Counted from the stretch's first letter, positions 1 to 9,316 are shown. The stretch is 64,000 bases of DNA from Gallaecimonas xiamenensis 3-C-1 (GCF_000299915.1 NZ_AMRI01000003.1:124001-188000); one strand, 5' to 3'. Translations and numbers: made by a program. Notes: generated by a model not told the origin, from the sequence alone.

Positions 1-2
1 AC

Positions 3-695
3 CTGGCCGGCCTGAGCCTGAGCCGGCTGGCCCTCAAGCCCCAGGTGGCAGGGGATGACTTGCGTCTTCAGGTGCAGGTGGACGGCAAAAGCCACTGGGG
101 CATAGAGCTGCGCTATGGCAAGGGGCCGGTGCGGCTGGCGGATGTGACCGGCCTGGAGCGCTTGGTTCTGCTGGCGCTACCTGGGCGGCGGGGCCGTTAC
201 AGGCCGGGGCGGCTGACGGTAGCCTGCCGTTACCCCCTGGGGCTTTTTCGGGCCTGGAGCTACCCGGACCTGGACCAGGAACTGCTGCTCTATCCCAAGC
301 CTGAGCCCTGGCCAAAGGGGGCCCAGGACAGTAACAAGGAAGGGCAGGGCCAGGACCCGGGCCGGGGGGAAAGCGACTGGCAGGGGCTGAAGAGCTACCA
401 GCCCGGTGAACCCTTGCGGCGGGTGGCCTGGAAGCAGCTGGCTCAGGGGCGGGGCATGTGGTCCAAGGAATTTGCCAGTCCCCAACAGGACAACCGTTGG
501 TTGCGCCTGGCCGAGGTGCCCGGCAACCACCTGGAGCAGCGCTTGTCGCGCCTGGCCTGGCAGGTGCTGGACGCCAGCCGTCGCCAGGACCTCTACGGCT
601 TGGACCTGGGGGGCCAGCTATTGCCCTTGGGGGCGGGGCCGGCCCATCGCGACCAATGCCTGGCAGCCCTGGCCTGTTACGGGGAGAAGCCATGA
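3..695 (+). CDS. DUF58 domain protein, 5' end outside the window
   Basis: The frame is open from base 3 with no start in context, so the gene begins upstream; the GTG at 45 is only an internal codon. The C-terminal half carries the DUF58 signature, a short run resembling G-L-K-x-Y-x-x-G-E-P followed by R-R-V-A-W-K near 375-435. DUF58 proteins (family knowledge) are usually membrane-anchored with a vWA-like fold and sit between a MoxR AAA+ ATPase and a TgpA-type transglutaminase. The next gene is such a transglutaminase and overlaps this stop by 4 bp (ATGA), so the pair is translationally coupled. A MoxR gene is expected just upstream but cannot be seen. The precise function of this trio is not established. 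Confidence 0.88.
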   Translation: MAGLSLSRLALKPQVAGDDLRLQVQVDGKSHWGIELRYGKGPVRLADVTGLERLVLLALPGRRGRYRPGRLTVACRYPLGLFRAWSYPDLDQELLLYPKPEPWPKGAQDSNKEGQGQDPGRGESDWQGLKSYQPGEPLRRVAWKQLAQGRGMWSKEFASPQQDNRWLRLAEVPGNHLEQRLSRLAWQVLDASRRQDLYGLDLGGQLLPLGAGPAHRDQCLAALACYGEKP

Positions 696-2632
696 GGTGG
701 TATCTGCCCAAGCGCACCCTGGTACTGCTGATCCTGGCCCAGCTCAGCGCCGTGCTGCCCACCTGGAACCAGGTGGGGCCGGTGCTGGTGGTGCTGAACC
801 TTTTCTGCCTGGCCTGGTGCACAGGGATCTGCCTTGGCCGTTTCGGCCAGCCGCCCCGCTGGCTGCTGGTGGCCCTGGCCCTGGGGGGCGCCGTGGCTCT
901 GGCCCTGACCCTTCCGGGTAAAGGGGTGTACCTGGCCATGGTGTCGCTGCTGGTGTTGGGGTATAGCCTCAAGGTGCTGGAAATTCGCGCCAGCCGTGAC
1001 CTGTACGCCCTGGTGCTGTTTGGGCTCTTCCTGCTGGCCACCGACTTTGTGCGCTACCAGTCCATGGCCATGACCCTCTACCTGTTGCTGGCCAGCCTTC
1101 TGCAACTGGCGGTACTGCTGAGCCTGCTGGGGCCCAAGGGCAACCTGGGCCTTGCACGGCGCATGGGGCGCATGGCGCTGCTGAGCTTGCCCCTGACCCT
1201 GCTGCTGTTCTTATTGCTGCCAAGGCTGTCGCCCCTTTGGCAGATGCCTGACGCCAAAAGCGGCACCACAGGCCTGTCCGATACCCTGAGCCCCGGCGAT
1301 TTTGCCAGCCTGGCCCAATCCACCGAACTGGCCTTCAGGGCCGAGCTGCCCTGGCGGCCGTCCGCCGACGGTCTTTACTGGCGGGCCTTGACTTTGGAAG
1401 ACTTCGACGGCAGGGCCTGGCACCAGGCCCGCTTTCGCCAACAGGAAGAGCGTGATGCCCCCTCCCTGCTGGCCGGGCCCGGTCGTGACTGGACCTTGAT
1501 GATGTCCCCCAGCCCCAAACGCTGGTTGCCGGTGTTGGAAGGTTCCAGGCCCAGGTCAAGGGAGCAGCAGGTCACCCGTGATAACCGGGTGTTGGCCCGC
1601 CAACCCCTGTTGCAGACGGCCCGTTTCCCCCTGCGCCTGGAGGACAGGCCGCAGCGCCGGGAAGAGGCCAGGGTGCTGGCTTTGAACCGCCAGCTGCCCG
1701 CTGCCGGCAACGGCCGCAGCCGCGCCCTGGCCCTGTCCTTTCGCCAGCGCTTTGGCGACGACAAGGCCCTGGCCCAGGCCCTTAACCGGCACTTTGCCAC
1801 AGGCTTTCGCTACAGCCTGACCCCGCCGCCCCTGGGCGAGAATGCGGTAGACGCCTTCTTGTTCGATACCCAGGTGGGCTTTTGCGGCCATTACGCCTCG
1901 GCCATGGCCTTTATGCTGCGCGCTGCCGGTATCCCGGCCCGTATCGTCGCCGGCTACCAGGGCGGCCAGTTTGTCCCCGAAGGCAACTTCTACGCCCTTT
2001 ACCAGTACGACGCCCATGCCTGGGTGGAAGCCTGGCTGCCTGGCCAGGGCTGGACCCGCTTTGATCCCACCGCCCAAGTGGCCCCAGAGCGGGTGGACAG
2101 GGGCTTTAGCAGCCTGGCGGCCAGCCCTCAGTTCAGGGGCGATGCCGGCTGGTTCTGGCAACTCAAGCAGCAACCGGCGCTGCGTTGGCTGCGTTACCAG
2201 GCGGCACTGATGGATTACCGCTGGAGCCGTTGGGTGCTCAACTACGACGGCCAGCGCCGGGAGCAGCTGTTGTCCAGGCTGCTTGGCACCAGCGACTGGC
2301 TGCCGGCGGCGTTGCTGTTCGGGGGGTTACTGTTGGGGGCACTCTTGTTGCTGCACTGGTGGAGTAACCGCCGGCAGGCACCGGCCATGACCGCCGCCGC
2401 CCGCCTCTACCTCAAGGGCTGCAAGAAAATGGGCTTGGCGAGGCTGCCGGGGGAGGGGGCTCAAGCCTATGCTTTGCGGGTTGCCGAGCATAGGCCGGAG
2501 CTGGCGCCCCTGTGGAACCAGCTGACCGGCCTTTACCAGCAGCTGCGCTACGGGGACCAGGACCCGGAACGCCTCAAGGCCTTGAAAAGGCAGGTGCGGG
2601 CCTTGCCGCGATCCGCGACAATAGCCCCATGA
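692..2632 (+). CDS. TgpA-type membrane transglutaminase (DUF3488-transglutaminase-DUF4129)
   Basis: A 646-residue protein starting at the ATG that overlaps the DUF58 stop; the longer open frame from 458 is ignored because it overlaps DUF58 and lacks that coupling. Residues 1-190 are a bundle of hydrophobic segments (DUF3488). A periplasmic transglutaminase-like domain follows, with the catalytic Cys in a stretch reading V-G-F-C-G-H-Y-A-S-A near 1875 and the His in D-A-H-A-W-V-E near 2010. One more membrane segment lies near 2300-2350 and a cytoplasmic tail follows. Domain order and length fit P. aeruginosa TgpA-like proteins (family knowledge). Substrate unknown; a role in envelope protein or peptidoglycan-associated chemistry is inference. 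Confidence 0.92.
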   Translation: MRWYLPKRTLVLLILAQLSAVLPTWNQVGPVLVVLNLFCLAWCTGICLGRFGQPPRWLLVALALGGAVALALTLPGKGVYLAMVSLLVLGYSLKVLEIRASRDLYALVLFGLFLLATDFVRYQSMAMTLYLLLASLLQLAVLLSLLGPKGNLGLARRMGRMALLSLPLTLLLFLLLPRLSPLWQMPDAKSGTTGLSDTLSPGDFASLAQSTELAFRAELPWRPSADGLYWRALTLEDFDGRAWHQARFRQQEERDAPSLLAGPGRDWTLMMSPSPKRWLPVLEGSRPRSREQQVTRDNRVLARQPLLQTARFPLRLEDRPQRREEARVLALNRQLPAAGNGRSRALALSFRQRFGDDKALAQALNRHFATGFRYSLTPPPLGENAVDAFLFDTQVGFCGHYASAMAFMLRAAGIPARIVAGYQGGQFVPEGNFYALYQYDAHAWVEAWLPGQGWTRFDPTAQVAPERVDRGFSSLAASPQFRGDAGWFWQLKQQPALRWLRYQAALMDYRWSRWVLNYDGQRREQLLSRLLGTSDWLPAALLFGGLLLGALLLLHWWSNRRQAPAMTAAARLYLKGCKKMGLARLPGEGAQAYALRVAEHRPELAPLWNQLTGLYQQLRYGDQDPERLKALKRQVRALPRSATIAP

Positions 2633-4512
2633 ACATCATCGATCTCAAAGGGCAGGCCAAGGCCAGTTGGCAGCGGCGCCTGTTGCTGTTGACCGACCCG
2701 CCGGAACAGGCCCGCGCCCAGGCCCGCCGCCTGGTAGCCGAGGCCCGCCAGCCCCTGTGGCTGGGGCCGGACGGCATGGGGGCCAAGGAGGCTCGTCATC
2801 ACCTGGGCCAGGAAGCCGACCTGCTGGTGGTGGACTGGCACCAGGAGATTGCCCTTGACGCCCTGGGTGCCCTGGCCGGTTGCCTGGTGGGGGGCGGCCT
2901 GCTGGTACTGTTGAGTCCGCCCCTGGAGGAGCTGGCCGCCCGCTCCCCCCTTGGCCAATGGCTGGCTCACTGCCTGCAAGGCTATCGCCAGCATCCCAGG
3001 GCCAGCGCCGATCCAGTTCAAGGCCTCACCGATGACCAAGCACAGGCCTTGGACGCCGGCCTCAGGGTGCTGACCGGCCACCGTGGCCGGCCCTTGGTGC
3101 TGACCGCCGACCGGGGCCGGGGTAAAACCGCCACCTTGGGGCTGCTGGCGGCCGAGAGCCTCAAGCTTGGCCGCAGCCCGGTGCTGGTCACGGCCCCCAG
3201 GGTCGAGGCCCTTGGGCCTTTTTTTGCCTTCGCCCAGCAGGCCTTGCCCGGCGCCCGCCGCGACGGCCTGAGCCTGGTCAGCGACCTTGGCCGCATCGAT
3301 TTTTGGGCCCCGGACGCCCTGGTGGCCAAGCTCCCCGAAGCGGCCCTGCTGCTGGTGGACGAAGCGGCGGCTATACCCACTCCGCTGCTTGACCGCCTGG
3401 CCAGCCACTACAAGCGGCTGGTGTTGTCCACCACCCTGCACGGCTATGAAGGGTCGGGTCGGGGCTTTGCCCTGCGCTTTTTGCCAAGGCTCCAGGCCCT
3501 GTACCCCGATAGTCGCCAATATCACCTCAAAGCGCCGGTGCGCTGGGCAGCGGGCTGCCCGGTGGAAGCCCTGGTCAACGCCCTGTTGCTGCTGGACGCC
3601 GAGCCAGACCCAGCCCCGGCCGGGCCCCTGGCCCTGCACTGGCTGGACGCGGCGCAACTGGTGGCAAGGCCCCATTGGCTGCGGGCCACCCTGGGGCTCT
3701 TGGTGAGCGCCCATTACCAGACGGCCCCCGGAGATATCCAGCATTGGCTCAGTGACCCGGCGGTGACCTTCGCCCTGGCTACTTGCCAGGACAAGGTGGT
3801 GGGGGTGCTGGCCCTGGTGGCGGAAGGGGGCCTGGACCCGGCGCTGGCCCAGGCCGTGTACCTGGGGCAGCGCCGCCCCAAGGGGCACTTGGTGCTGCAA
3901 TCTTTGGCCAGCCACTTGGGGTTGCAGGCGGCGCCCTGTCTTCGGGCCCAGCGGGTGATGCGCATCGCCGTCAGCCAGCAGGGGCAAGGCCTTGGCAGCT
4001 GGCTCCTTGAAGAGCTGGAAAGGCAGGGGCAGGGCAACCTGCTGGTGGTGAGCTACGCCGCCGATCCGGCCCTACTGCGCTTTTGGCGCCGCGCCGGCTG
4101 GCGGCCGCTGCGCCTTGGCCACAGCCTGGACGCCGCCTCTGGCCTGGCGTCGGTGATGATGGGCAAGGCCCTGGACAGGGCCGGTGCGGCGCTGCTGGAG
4201 CAGGGCAGCCAACGCTTCTGGGAAACCCTGCCTTGGCAGCAGGGGCTGCCGGCCGGGCTGATAAACGGCCTTTATCAGGGGGCGGTGAGCCCAGAGCTTA
4301 GCGATTGGGACAAGAGTGACTTGGCGCGCTTTACCAAGGGGGCGGCGGGCCTGGAGGCGGTGCGGTTGGCACTTTGGAAGCTGGCCTGGGGCTGGGCCAG
4401 TGATGGGAACTGCCCGGCGCCGTTACTGGCTTGGCTGACCGGGGAAGTGCAGGGCCCGCGTAAGGCGGTGCTGGCCGAACTGCGGGCCCTGGTTGCTCAG
4501 CGGGTACCGTAG
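2629..4512 (+). CDS. tmcA: tRNA(Met) cytidine acetyltransferase TmcA
   Basis: A 627-residue protein beginning at an ATG that overlaps the upstream stop (ATGA), giving an N-terminus MNIIDLKGQ. TmcA acetylates the wobble cytidine (ac4C34) of elongator tRNA-Met using acetyl-CoA and ATP. Visible features are a Walker A loop G-R-G-K-T near residue 165, a Walker B-like V-D-E-A-A-A near 243, and a GNAT-type acetyl-CoA core with Q-G-Q-G-L-G after R-I-A-V near 445. The length is slightly under the 671 residues I recall for E. coli TmcA. Coupling to a DUF58/transglutaminase pair is unusual and may only reflect compact packing. Its last 16 bp overlap the convergent crp gene. Confidence 0.95.
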   Translation: MNIIDLKGQAKASWQRRLLLLTDPPEQARAQARRLVAEARQPLWLGPDGMGAKEARHHLGQEADLLVVDWHQEIALDALGALAGCLVGGGLLVLLSPPLEELAARSPLGQWLAHCLQGYRQHPRASADPVQGLTDDQAQALDAGLRVLTGHRGRPLVLTADRGRGKTATLGLLAAESLKLGRSPVLVTAPRVEALGPFFAFAQQALPGARRDGLSLVSDLGRIDFWAPDALVAKLPEAALLLVDEAAAIPTPLLDRLASHYKRLVLSTTLHGYEGSGRGFALRFLPRLQALYPDSRQYHLKAPVRWAAGCPVEALVNALLLLDAEPDPAPAGPLALHWLDAAQLVARPHWLRATLGLLVSAHYQTAPGDIQHWLSDPAVTFALATCQDKVVGVLALVAEGGLDPALAQAVYLGQRRPKGHLVLQSLASHLGLQAAPCLRAQRVMRIAVSQQGQGLGSWLLEELERQGQGNLLVVSYAADPALLRFWRRAGWRPLRLGHSLDAASGLASVMMGKALDRAGAALLEQGSQRFWETLPWQQGLPAGLINGLYQGAVSPELSDWDKSDLARFTKGAAGLEAVRLALWKLAWGWASDGNCPAPLLAWLTGEVQGPRKAVLAELRALVAQRVP

Positions 4513-5132
4513 ACCACTATGGTCTTGCCACGGGCGTGGATCAGTTCCTGCTCTTCGAGCATCTTCAATACCCGGCCCACGGTTTCGCGGGAACAGCCGA
4601 CGATCTGGCCGATCTCCTGACGGGTTATTTTGATCTGCATGCCGTCGGGGTGGGTCATGGCGTCGGGCTGCTTGGCCAGGTTCAGCAGAGTCTGGGCAAT
4701 GCGGCCAGCCACATCCAGGAAGGCCAGATCCCCTACCTTACGGCTGGTAGAGCGGATCCGCTTGGCCATCTGGGCACTGAGGCGCAGCAATATCTCAGGG
4801 TCCTGCTGGATGGTTTGACGGAACTTCTGATAGCTCATCTCGGCTATCTGACACTGGCTTTTGGTGCGGATCCAGGCGGTACGCACCGGATCGTCCTCAA
4901 AAAGCCCCAGTTCCCCGAAGAAATCCCCCTGATTAAGGTAGGACAGGATCATCTCCTTGCCCTCGTCATCCTTAATCAAAACCACCACTGAGCCTTTCAC
5001 CACGTAATAAAGGGTGTCGGCTTTCTCACCTTGGTGAATGATCGGCGCTTTGGCGCCGTATTGTTTGACGTGGCAGTGGGAGAGAAACCTTTCCAGCACG
5101 GGATCGTTTGGTACGCGACCAAGGATTGCCAT
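4497..5132 (-). CDS. crp: cAMP receptor protein Crp
   Basis: A 211-residue global regulator, the expected length. The N-terminal cyclic-nucleotide domain shows G-E-L-G-L-F at 73-78 and R84-T85, equivalent to the phosphate-binding Arg-Ser of E. coli Crp (Ser replaced by Thr). The C-helix has S-T-S at 128-130 for adenine contact. The helix-turn-helix at about 170-190 reads [17 protein letters not shown], essentially the E. coli recognition helix, so the TGTGA-N6-TCACA site should be conserved. An SD-like GAGGA precedes the ATG. Divergent yhfA follows as in E. coli, and speD beyond it as I recall for the Pseudomonas vfr locus. The 3' end overlaps tmcA by 16 bp. Confidence 0.97.
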   Translation of the reverse strand: MAILGRVPNDPVLERFLSHCHVKQYGAKAPIIHQGEKADTLYYVVKGSVVVLIKDDEGKEMILSYLNQGDFFGELGLFEDDPVRTAWIRTKSQCQIAEMSYQKFRQTIQQDPEILLRLSAQMAKRIRSTSRKVGDLAFLDVAGRIAQTLLNLAKQPDAMTHPDGMQIKITRQEIGQIVGCSRETVGRVLKMLEEQELIHARGKTIVVYGTR

Positions 5133-5281
5133 GGTTTTTCCTCGCTTCTACCCATTGAATTTTTGGACGTTATCACACTTTGGCAGGGTCCCCTCGGAGC
5201 ATCAAGTACAAAATGATCCTTTAAAAGGCCGGTTGTTGTGGTATCGTTGCCGCCACCTTGAAGACCCCATAAGGGAAAGCC
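5133..5281. promoter_or_regulatory. crp / yhfA divergent promoter region
   Basis: 149 bp between divergent starts, locally more AT-rich than the flanking genes, so it must hold both promoters. A TCACA half-site lies within ttatcacac near 5171-5179, but no convincing full Crp palindrome was found, so Crp autoregulation cannot be claimed from sequence. The SD for yhfA is AAGGGAAAG immediately before its ATG. Confidence 0.6.
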
Positions 5282-5689
5282 ATGCACGCTAAGGTCAAAT
5301 GGCTCGACGGCATGCGCTTCGTCGGCACCACCGAGAGCGGCCACGCCCTGGTGATGGACGGCGACAACCCGGGGACGGCCCCCAGCCCCATGGAGATGAT
5401 CCTGCTGGCGGTGGGTGGCTGCAGTTCGGTGGACGTGGTGTCCATCCTCGAAAAGGCCCGCCAGGACGTACAGTCGGTGGAAGTGGAGATCCAAGGCCAG
5501 CGCGCCGAGGACTACCCCAAGGTCTTTACCGACATTGAACTGGTCTTCGTGGTAACGGGCAGGCAAGTCCAGGCCAAGCATGTAGAGCGGGCCGTGAACC
5601 TGTCCATGGAAAAATACTGTTCGGTGTCGAAGATGCTGGAGCAGGCGGCGACAGTGCGCCACAGCTTCCGTATCGTCGAACTCCCGTAA
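5282..5689 (+). CDS. yhfA: OsmC-family protein YhfA
   Basis: A 135-residue OsmC/Ohr-fold protein. It shows the N-terminal beta-strand region, a central helix beginning P-S-P-M-E-M-I-L-L-A-V-G-G-C with the first conserved Cys, and a second Cys in a segment E-K-Y-C-S-V near the C-terminus. That is the two-cysteine arrangement of peroxide-reducing OsmC relatives (family knowledge), though the YhfA branch has no well-defined substrate. It lies divergent to crp, a pairing conserved in enterobacteria and pseudomonads. Likely cytoplasmic. A GC-rich hairpin follows the stop. Confidence 0.93.
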   Translation: MHAKVKWLDGMRFVGTTESGHALVMDGDNPGTAPSPMEMILLAVGGCSSVDVVSILEKARQDVQSVEVEIQGQRAEDYPKVFTDIELVFVVTGRQVQAKHVERAVNLSMEKYCSVSKMLEQAATVRHSFRIVELP

Positions 5690-5694
5690 CCTGG

Positions 5695-5710
5695 CGTCGG
5701 ACCGCCGACG
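5695..5710 (+). terminator. weak hairpin after yhfA
   Basis: CGTCGG and CCGACG are inverted around a 4-nt loop just after the yhfA stop, but only two T follow. It could slow or end transcription; it is not a canonical intrinsic terminator. Confidence 0.3.
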
Positions 5711-5928
5711 TTATACCGCGACCAGCCTCCCGGTGGGGCCGGTTGCGGCGTTGTTGTTTTTTGCACAGGCGAATGCATATCAAGGCGCTTCAATGCTCTA
5801 GCGCCTCGACATGCAGGTCGGCACGACTTAGCAAGCCGCATGGCGGCAAAGTGTGAGGTCCACCAATTGGGGTGGGGCCAGTGTTAAAACAGGTCGCATG
5901 GCGGCCAGGTAGGTGAGGATACCGATAA

Positions 5929-6738
5929 GTGGAAGAGTCCAAGCTCAAGCTGCACGGCTTCAACAATTTGACCAAGAGCCTGAGTTTCTGTCTGTACGAC
6001 ATTTGCTATGCCAAGACAGAACAGCAGCGCCAAGAGTACATTGAGTACATTGACGAGCAGTACAACGCGGATCGTCTGACCGACATCCTGACCGAAGTCT
6101 GCGACATCATCGGTGCCAACATCCTGAATGTGGCCCGCCAGGACTATGATCCCCAAGGCGCTTCCGTCACCATCCTGGTGTCCGAAGAGCCGCTCAAGGA
6201 CTCCCAGAAGGTCGACACCTCCGAGAAGCCGGGCCCGCTGTCCAGTGACTCCGTGGTTGCCCACCTCAACAAATCCCATATCTGTGTACACACCTATCCG
6301 GAAGTGCACCCCGATGACGGCATCTGTACTTTCCGTGCCGATATCGAAGTGTCTACCTGTGGTGTGATTTCGCCCCTCAAGGCGCTTAATTACCTGATCC
6401 ACACCCTGGAGTCCGACATTGTCACCGTCGACTACCGGGTGCGCGGCTTTACCCGCGACGTACGTGGCACCAAGCACTACATCGACCACGAGATCAACTC
6501 CATCCAGAACTTCCTGTCCGAAGACACCAAGGACATGTTCCAGATGCTGGATGTGAACATGTACCAAGAGAACATCTTCCACACCAAGATGATGCTCAAG
6601 GAATACGATCTGGACCATTACCTGTTCGGGGTCACCAAAAAAGACCTGACCGGGACCGAAGTCGAAGAGATCACCGAGAAGCTCTGGAAAGAGATGCAGG
6701 AGATCTACTACGCCCGCAACCTGCCGGACGTAAAATAA
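5929..6738 (+). CDS. speD: S-adenosylmethionine decarboxylase proenzyme SpeD
   Basis: A 269-residue proenzyme of the E. coli SpeD type. It makes decarboxylated SAM, the aminopropyl donor for spermidine synthesis. Self-cleavage at the K-S junction in [10 protein letters not shown] creates the pyruvoyl cofactor from Ser116. Other family segments such as [13 protein letters not shown] and [11 protein letters not shown] are intact. The start is GTG, chosen because AGGTGAGGA sits 10 bp upstream and the N-terminus then aligns with E. coli SpeD ([10 protein letters not shown]). No speE is adjacent. A strong terminator follows. Confidence 0.97.
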   Translation: MEESKLKLHGFNNLTKSLSFCLYDICYAKTEQQRQEYIEYIDEQYNADRLTDILTEVCDIIGANILNVARQDYDPQGASVTILVSEEPLKDSQKVDTSEKPGPLSSDSVVAHLNKSHICVHTYPEVHPDDGICTFRADIEVSTCGVISPLKALNYLIHTLESDIVTVDYRVRGFTRDVRGTKHYIDHEINSIQNFLSEDTKDMFQMLDVNMYQENIFHTKMMLKEYDLDHYLFGVTKKDLTGTEVEEITEKLWKEMQEIYYARNLPDVK

Positions 6739-6739
6739 G

Positions 6740-6763
6740 AAAAGGCCCTTCGGGGCCTTTTTT
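6740..6763. terminator. bidirectional intrinsic terminator between speD and a LysR gene
   Basis: AAAGGCCC, a TTCG tetraloop and GGGCCTTT are followed by a T-run; the A-run on the other side makes it usable for the convergent LysR gene, whose stop codon lies at its edge. Confidence 0.9.
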
Positions 6764-7656
6764 CATGCCTTGAGCCGGGCCACCAGAAAGTCTACCGCCT
6801 CGCGGATCTTGGGAATGTAATAGCGGCTGTGCTGGTACAACAGATAAACCCCCAACTGGCTGCCCGGGCTTATGGACACCTTCAGCGCCAGCGCCTCCAA
6901 ACTGCCCTGGGCCAACTCCTTCTCCACCGCCCAGCGCGGCAGCATCAAGATACCCCTGCTGGCCAGGGCCTGGCCGATAAGCCAGGCACCGTCGTTGCTC
7001 ACCGCCGCCACCTGGGGGCTAAGCCGCTGCCATTGGCCTGCTTCTTCCCCCATCCAGGGTACAGGCCCCATGGGGGTACGGTAGATAAGGGCCTGGTGGC
7101 CGGCCAAGTCCTGGGGCCGGGCCGGGCGGCCCTGGCGGTCCAGGTAGTCGGGGGAGGCCACCGGGATAAAATTGTTGTCCCTTAGGCGCACCGCCACCAG
7201 GCGCTTTTCCGGGGCGGTGCCGCCGCGAATGGCGATATCCACCCCGTCCGGGCCCAAGTCCACCAGGTCATCGCTGAGGGTGATGTCCAGGGTGATATGG
7301 GGAAAGGCCTGCTGGAAGTCGTCCAGCAGCGGCAGCAGGCATTGCTGGCCAAAGTCGGTCTGGCAGCTGATGCGCAGCACCCCCACCGGCCTGGCGTGGT
7401 ACTGGCCTACTGCCTCGTCGCTCTGGGCCAGGCGGGCCAGTATCTCCTTGGTGTCCCTGTAGTAACGCTCCCCCACTTCGGTCAGCCTTACCAGGCGGGT
7501 GGAGCGCTCCAGCAGGGCCGCCCCCAGCTGCCGCTCCAGATCGCTGACCCGCCGCGACAATGAAGATGAAGGGACCCGCAGCAGCCGGGAGGCCTCGGTA
7601 AAGCTGCCGCTTTCGGCCACGGCGATGAAATAGCGGATAGCCCGCAGTTGATCCAT
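6763..7656 (-). CDS. LysR-family transcriptional regulator
   Basis: A 297-residue protein with an N-terminal winged HTH (about residues 1-60, S-G-S-F-T-E-A-S-R-L-L then S-S-S-L-S-R-R-V-S-D-L-E) and a periplasmic-binding-like effector domain. It resembles the CrgA/YafC-like group in which many members control a divergent redox enzyme. The neighbour, 100 bp away and divergent, is an NADPH:quinone-type oxidoreductase, so it is the likely target (inference). Effector unknown. ATG start. Confidence 0.92.
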   Translation of the reverse strand: MDQLRAIRYFIAVAESGSFTEASRLLRVPSSSLSRRVSDLERQLGAALLERSTRLVRLTEVGERYYRDTKEILARLAQSDEAVGQYHARPVGVLRISCQTDFGQQCLLPLLDDFQQAFPHITLDITLSDDLVDLGPDGVDIAIRGGTAPEKRLVAVRLRDNNFIPVASPDYLDRQGRPARPQDLAGHQALIYRTPMGPVPWMGEEAGQWQRLSPQVAAVSNDGAWLIGQALASRGILMLPRWAVEKELAQGSLEALALKVSISPGSQLGVYLLYQHSRYYIPKIREAVDFLVARLKA

Positions 7657-7756
7657 GTTTATTGCTTTAATGGCAAAACTTATTCCTATTTTAGGGGGTA
7701 ACTATCCCATTATCGATGGGGAATAATCCGGTAACTGCTAGTTGCCCGGAGGCCCC
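7657..7756. promoter_or_regulatory. LysR / oxidoreductase divergent control region
   Basis: A 100-bp shared promoter region. It contains CCCAT (7706-7710) and ATGGG (7716-7720) as an inverted repeat, and the heptamer GGTAACT twice (7697-7703 and 7730-7736) exactly 33 bp apart, about three helical turns. Either could be where the LysR protein binds. CGGAGG before 7757 is the SD of the oxidoreductase. Confidence 0.5.
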
Positions 7757-8752
7757 ATGTCCCATTATCACGCCGTCAAACTGGTTCGCCGCCCCGAAAA
7801 GGCGCTGGATGCCAGCCTCTTTGAAAAAGTCAGCCTGCCCATCCCTGAACCAGCCGAAGGCCAGTTGCTGGTGCGCCAAAGCCACATGTCATTGGACCCG
7901 GCCATGATCGGCTGGATGTCCGCCGACACCGAAAGCTACATACCGCCTGTGGCCCTGGGTGAGGTGATGCGCTCTTCCGGGGTCGGTGAGGTGGTAGCCT
8001 CCCGGCACCCGGACTTTGCCGTGGGTGAGCGGGTGATGGGCATGTTCGGCTGGACCCAATATGCCCTTAGCAGCGGTGCCGGTATCACCAAGATAGACGC
8101 CGCCCTGCCGGCCGAAATGGTGCTGAGCGTGCTGGCCCTGCCGGGACTGACCGCCACTCAGGGTCTGCTGCGCCTGGGCAAGCCCAAGGCCGGTGAAACC
8201 CTGGTGGTCACCGGCGCCGCCGGCTCGGTGGGCTCCCTGGTGGGGCAGCTGGCCAAGGCCGAGGGGCTGAGGGTCATAGGGGTGGTGGGCAGTGAAGACA
8301 AGGCCCAATGGGTTGTTGATACCCTGGGCTTTGACGGCGCCATCAACTACAAGACCGACGATCTGGCGGCCAAGTTGGCAGAACTGACGCCAAACGGCGT
8401 GGATCTCTTCTTTGAAAACACCGGTGGCCCCATCCAGCAGCATATCTTTGGCCGGATGAACGCCCATGGCCGCATCATCGTCTGCGGCCTGATTGCCGAT
8501 TACCTCAGCGACACCCCGGCGCCGGGCCCCAGCTGGCTCAACATCATCAAGAAAAGGCTGACCATCCAGGGCTTTACCATGCCGGACCACTGGCATGAGA
8601 TCCCCGAACTTATCGCCACCCTGCTGCCCTATGTGCAAAGTGGCAAGCTACAGTATCGGGCCCACGTGCTTGAAGGCCTGGATGCGGCAATGGAGGGGCT
8701 GCCGCTGCTGGTGAACGGCGGCAACCAGGGCAAGTTGATGGTGGCCCTTTAG
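7757..8752 (+). CDS. zinc-independent NADP-dependent oxidoreductase (MDR, quinone/curcumin-reductase type)
   Basis: A 331-residue medium-chain reductase. The Rossmann motif reads G-A-A-G-S-V-G-S-L-V-G near residue 155, and the segment N-G-V-D-L-F-F-E-N-T-G-G is typical of the prostaglandin reductase / curcumin reductase group. The Cys/His zinc ligands of true alcohol dehydrogenases are absent. The ATG at 7757 is preferred over an in-frame TTG 15 bp upstream because the SD CGGAGG lies between them. It probably reduces quinones or alpha,beta-unsaturated carbonyls with NADPH in the cytosol; the substrate is unknown. Probably regulated by the divergent LysR. Confidence 0.9.
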   Translation: MSHYHAVKLVRRPEKALDASLFEKVSLPIPEPAEGQLLVRQSHMSLDPAMIGWMSADTESYIPPVALGEVMRSSGVGEVVASRHPDFAVGERVMGMFGWTQYALSSGAGITKIDAALPAEMVLSVLALPGLTATQGLLRLGKPKAGETLVVTGAAGSVGSLVGQLAKAEGLRVIGVVGSEDKAQWVVDTLGFDGAINYKTDDLAAKLAELTPNGVDLFFENTGGPIQQHIFGRMNAHGRIIVCGLIADYLSDTPAPGPSWLNIIKKRLTIQGFTMPDHWHEIPELIATLLPYVQSGKLQYRAHVLEGLDAAMEGLPLLVNGGNQGKLMVAL

Positions 8753-8754
8753 TG

Positions 8755-8783
8755 AAAAATCCCGGCCTTTGGCCGGGATTTTT
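8755..8783. terminator. bidirectional intrinsic terminator
   Basis: AAAAATCCCGGCC, a TTT loop and GGCCGGGATTTTT lie between convergent genes and serve both strands. Confidence 0.92.
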
Positions 8784-8788
8784 GTTGG

Positions 8789-9190
8789 TCAGCGCCGGTA
8801 CTGGGCGTTCTTCATGGAGATCTGGTCGTTGAGGGTCCAAAAATCGTAGAGCAGCCCGATGCCAAACAGGCCCACCGTCAGCAGATAGAGGATGCCGGTG
8901 ATGATTTTTCCCTGGTAAAAGCGGTGGATACCGAAGATCCCCAGGAAGGTCAGGAACAGCCAGGCGATGTTGTAGTCGATGGGCCCAGGGGTGAAGCGCT
9001 GGTCCGCTTCCCGGTCCATGGCCGGGATCAGGAACAGGTCGATGATCCAGCCGACAAGGAACAGCCCAAAGGTGAAGAACCAAATGGTGCCGGTAATGGG
9101 TTTTCCGTAGTAAAAACGGTGTGATCCGGTGAAACCGAACAACCACAGCAAGTAGCCGAAAACCTTGGAATGAGTGTCAGCAGGTTGCAT
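8789..9190 (-). CDS. TM2-domain membrane protein with two TM2 repeats
   Basis: A 133-residue protein with two copies of the TM2 pattern, G-S-H-R-F-Y-Y-G-K near residue 22 and G-I-H-R-F-Y-Q-G-K near residue 88. Each is followed by a hydrophobic segment and a short turn with a second hydrophobic segment. About four membrane segments are expected. AAGGAG lies 7 bp before the ATG. TM2 proteins are widespread and their function in bacteria is not established. The duplicated arrangement within one short protein is noteworthy but not rare. Confidence 0.88.
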   Translation of the reverse strand: MQPADTHSKVFGYLLWLFGFTGSHRFYYGKPITGTIWFFTFGLFLVGWIIDLFLIPAMDREADQRFTPGPIDYNIAWLFLTFLGIFGIHRFYQGKIITGILYLLTVGLFGIGLLYDFWTLNDQISMKNAQYRR

Positions 9191-9256
9191 CCAATGACTC
9201 CTTTTTACCTTTTATTAATAAGTGCCAGCAGAAGCTGAGCCCCTCACGAAAAAAAG

Positions 9257-9286
9257 TGCGCACTGCGCAAAAAATACCCGTATAAT
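9257..9286 (+). promoter_or_regulatory. candidate sigma-70 promoter of deaD
   Basis: A perfect -10 TATAAT lies at 9281-9286; the -35 is poor (TGCGCA, 9257-9262, 18-bp spacer). Two copies of the self-complementary TGCGCA flank one C at 9257-9269, which may be a protein site. The implied leader is only about 24 nt, unlike the long cold-shock leader of E. coli deaD. Confidence 0.6.
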
Positions 9287-9316
9287 GCGCGGCCTTTTAC
9301 GCTACAGAGAGCCGCT

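Noticed and set aside
2548-3987. A 479-codon minus-strand frame opposite tmcA
   Set aside because: Antisense shadow, Gln/Gly-rich, no SD.
5133-5281. Crp autoregulatory site
   Set aside because: Only an isolated TCACA half-site was seen; no TGTGA partner at the right spacing.
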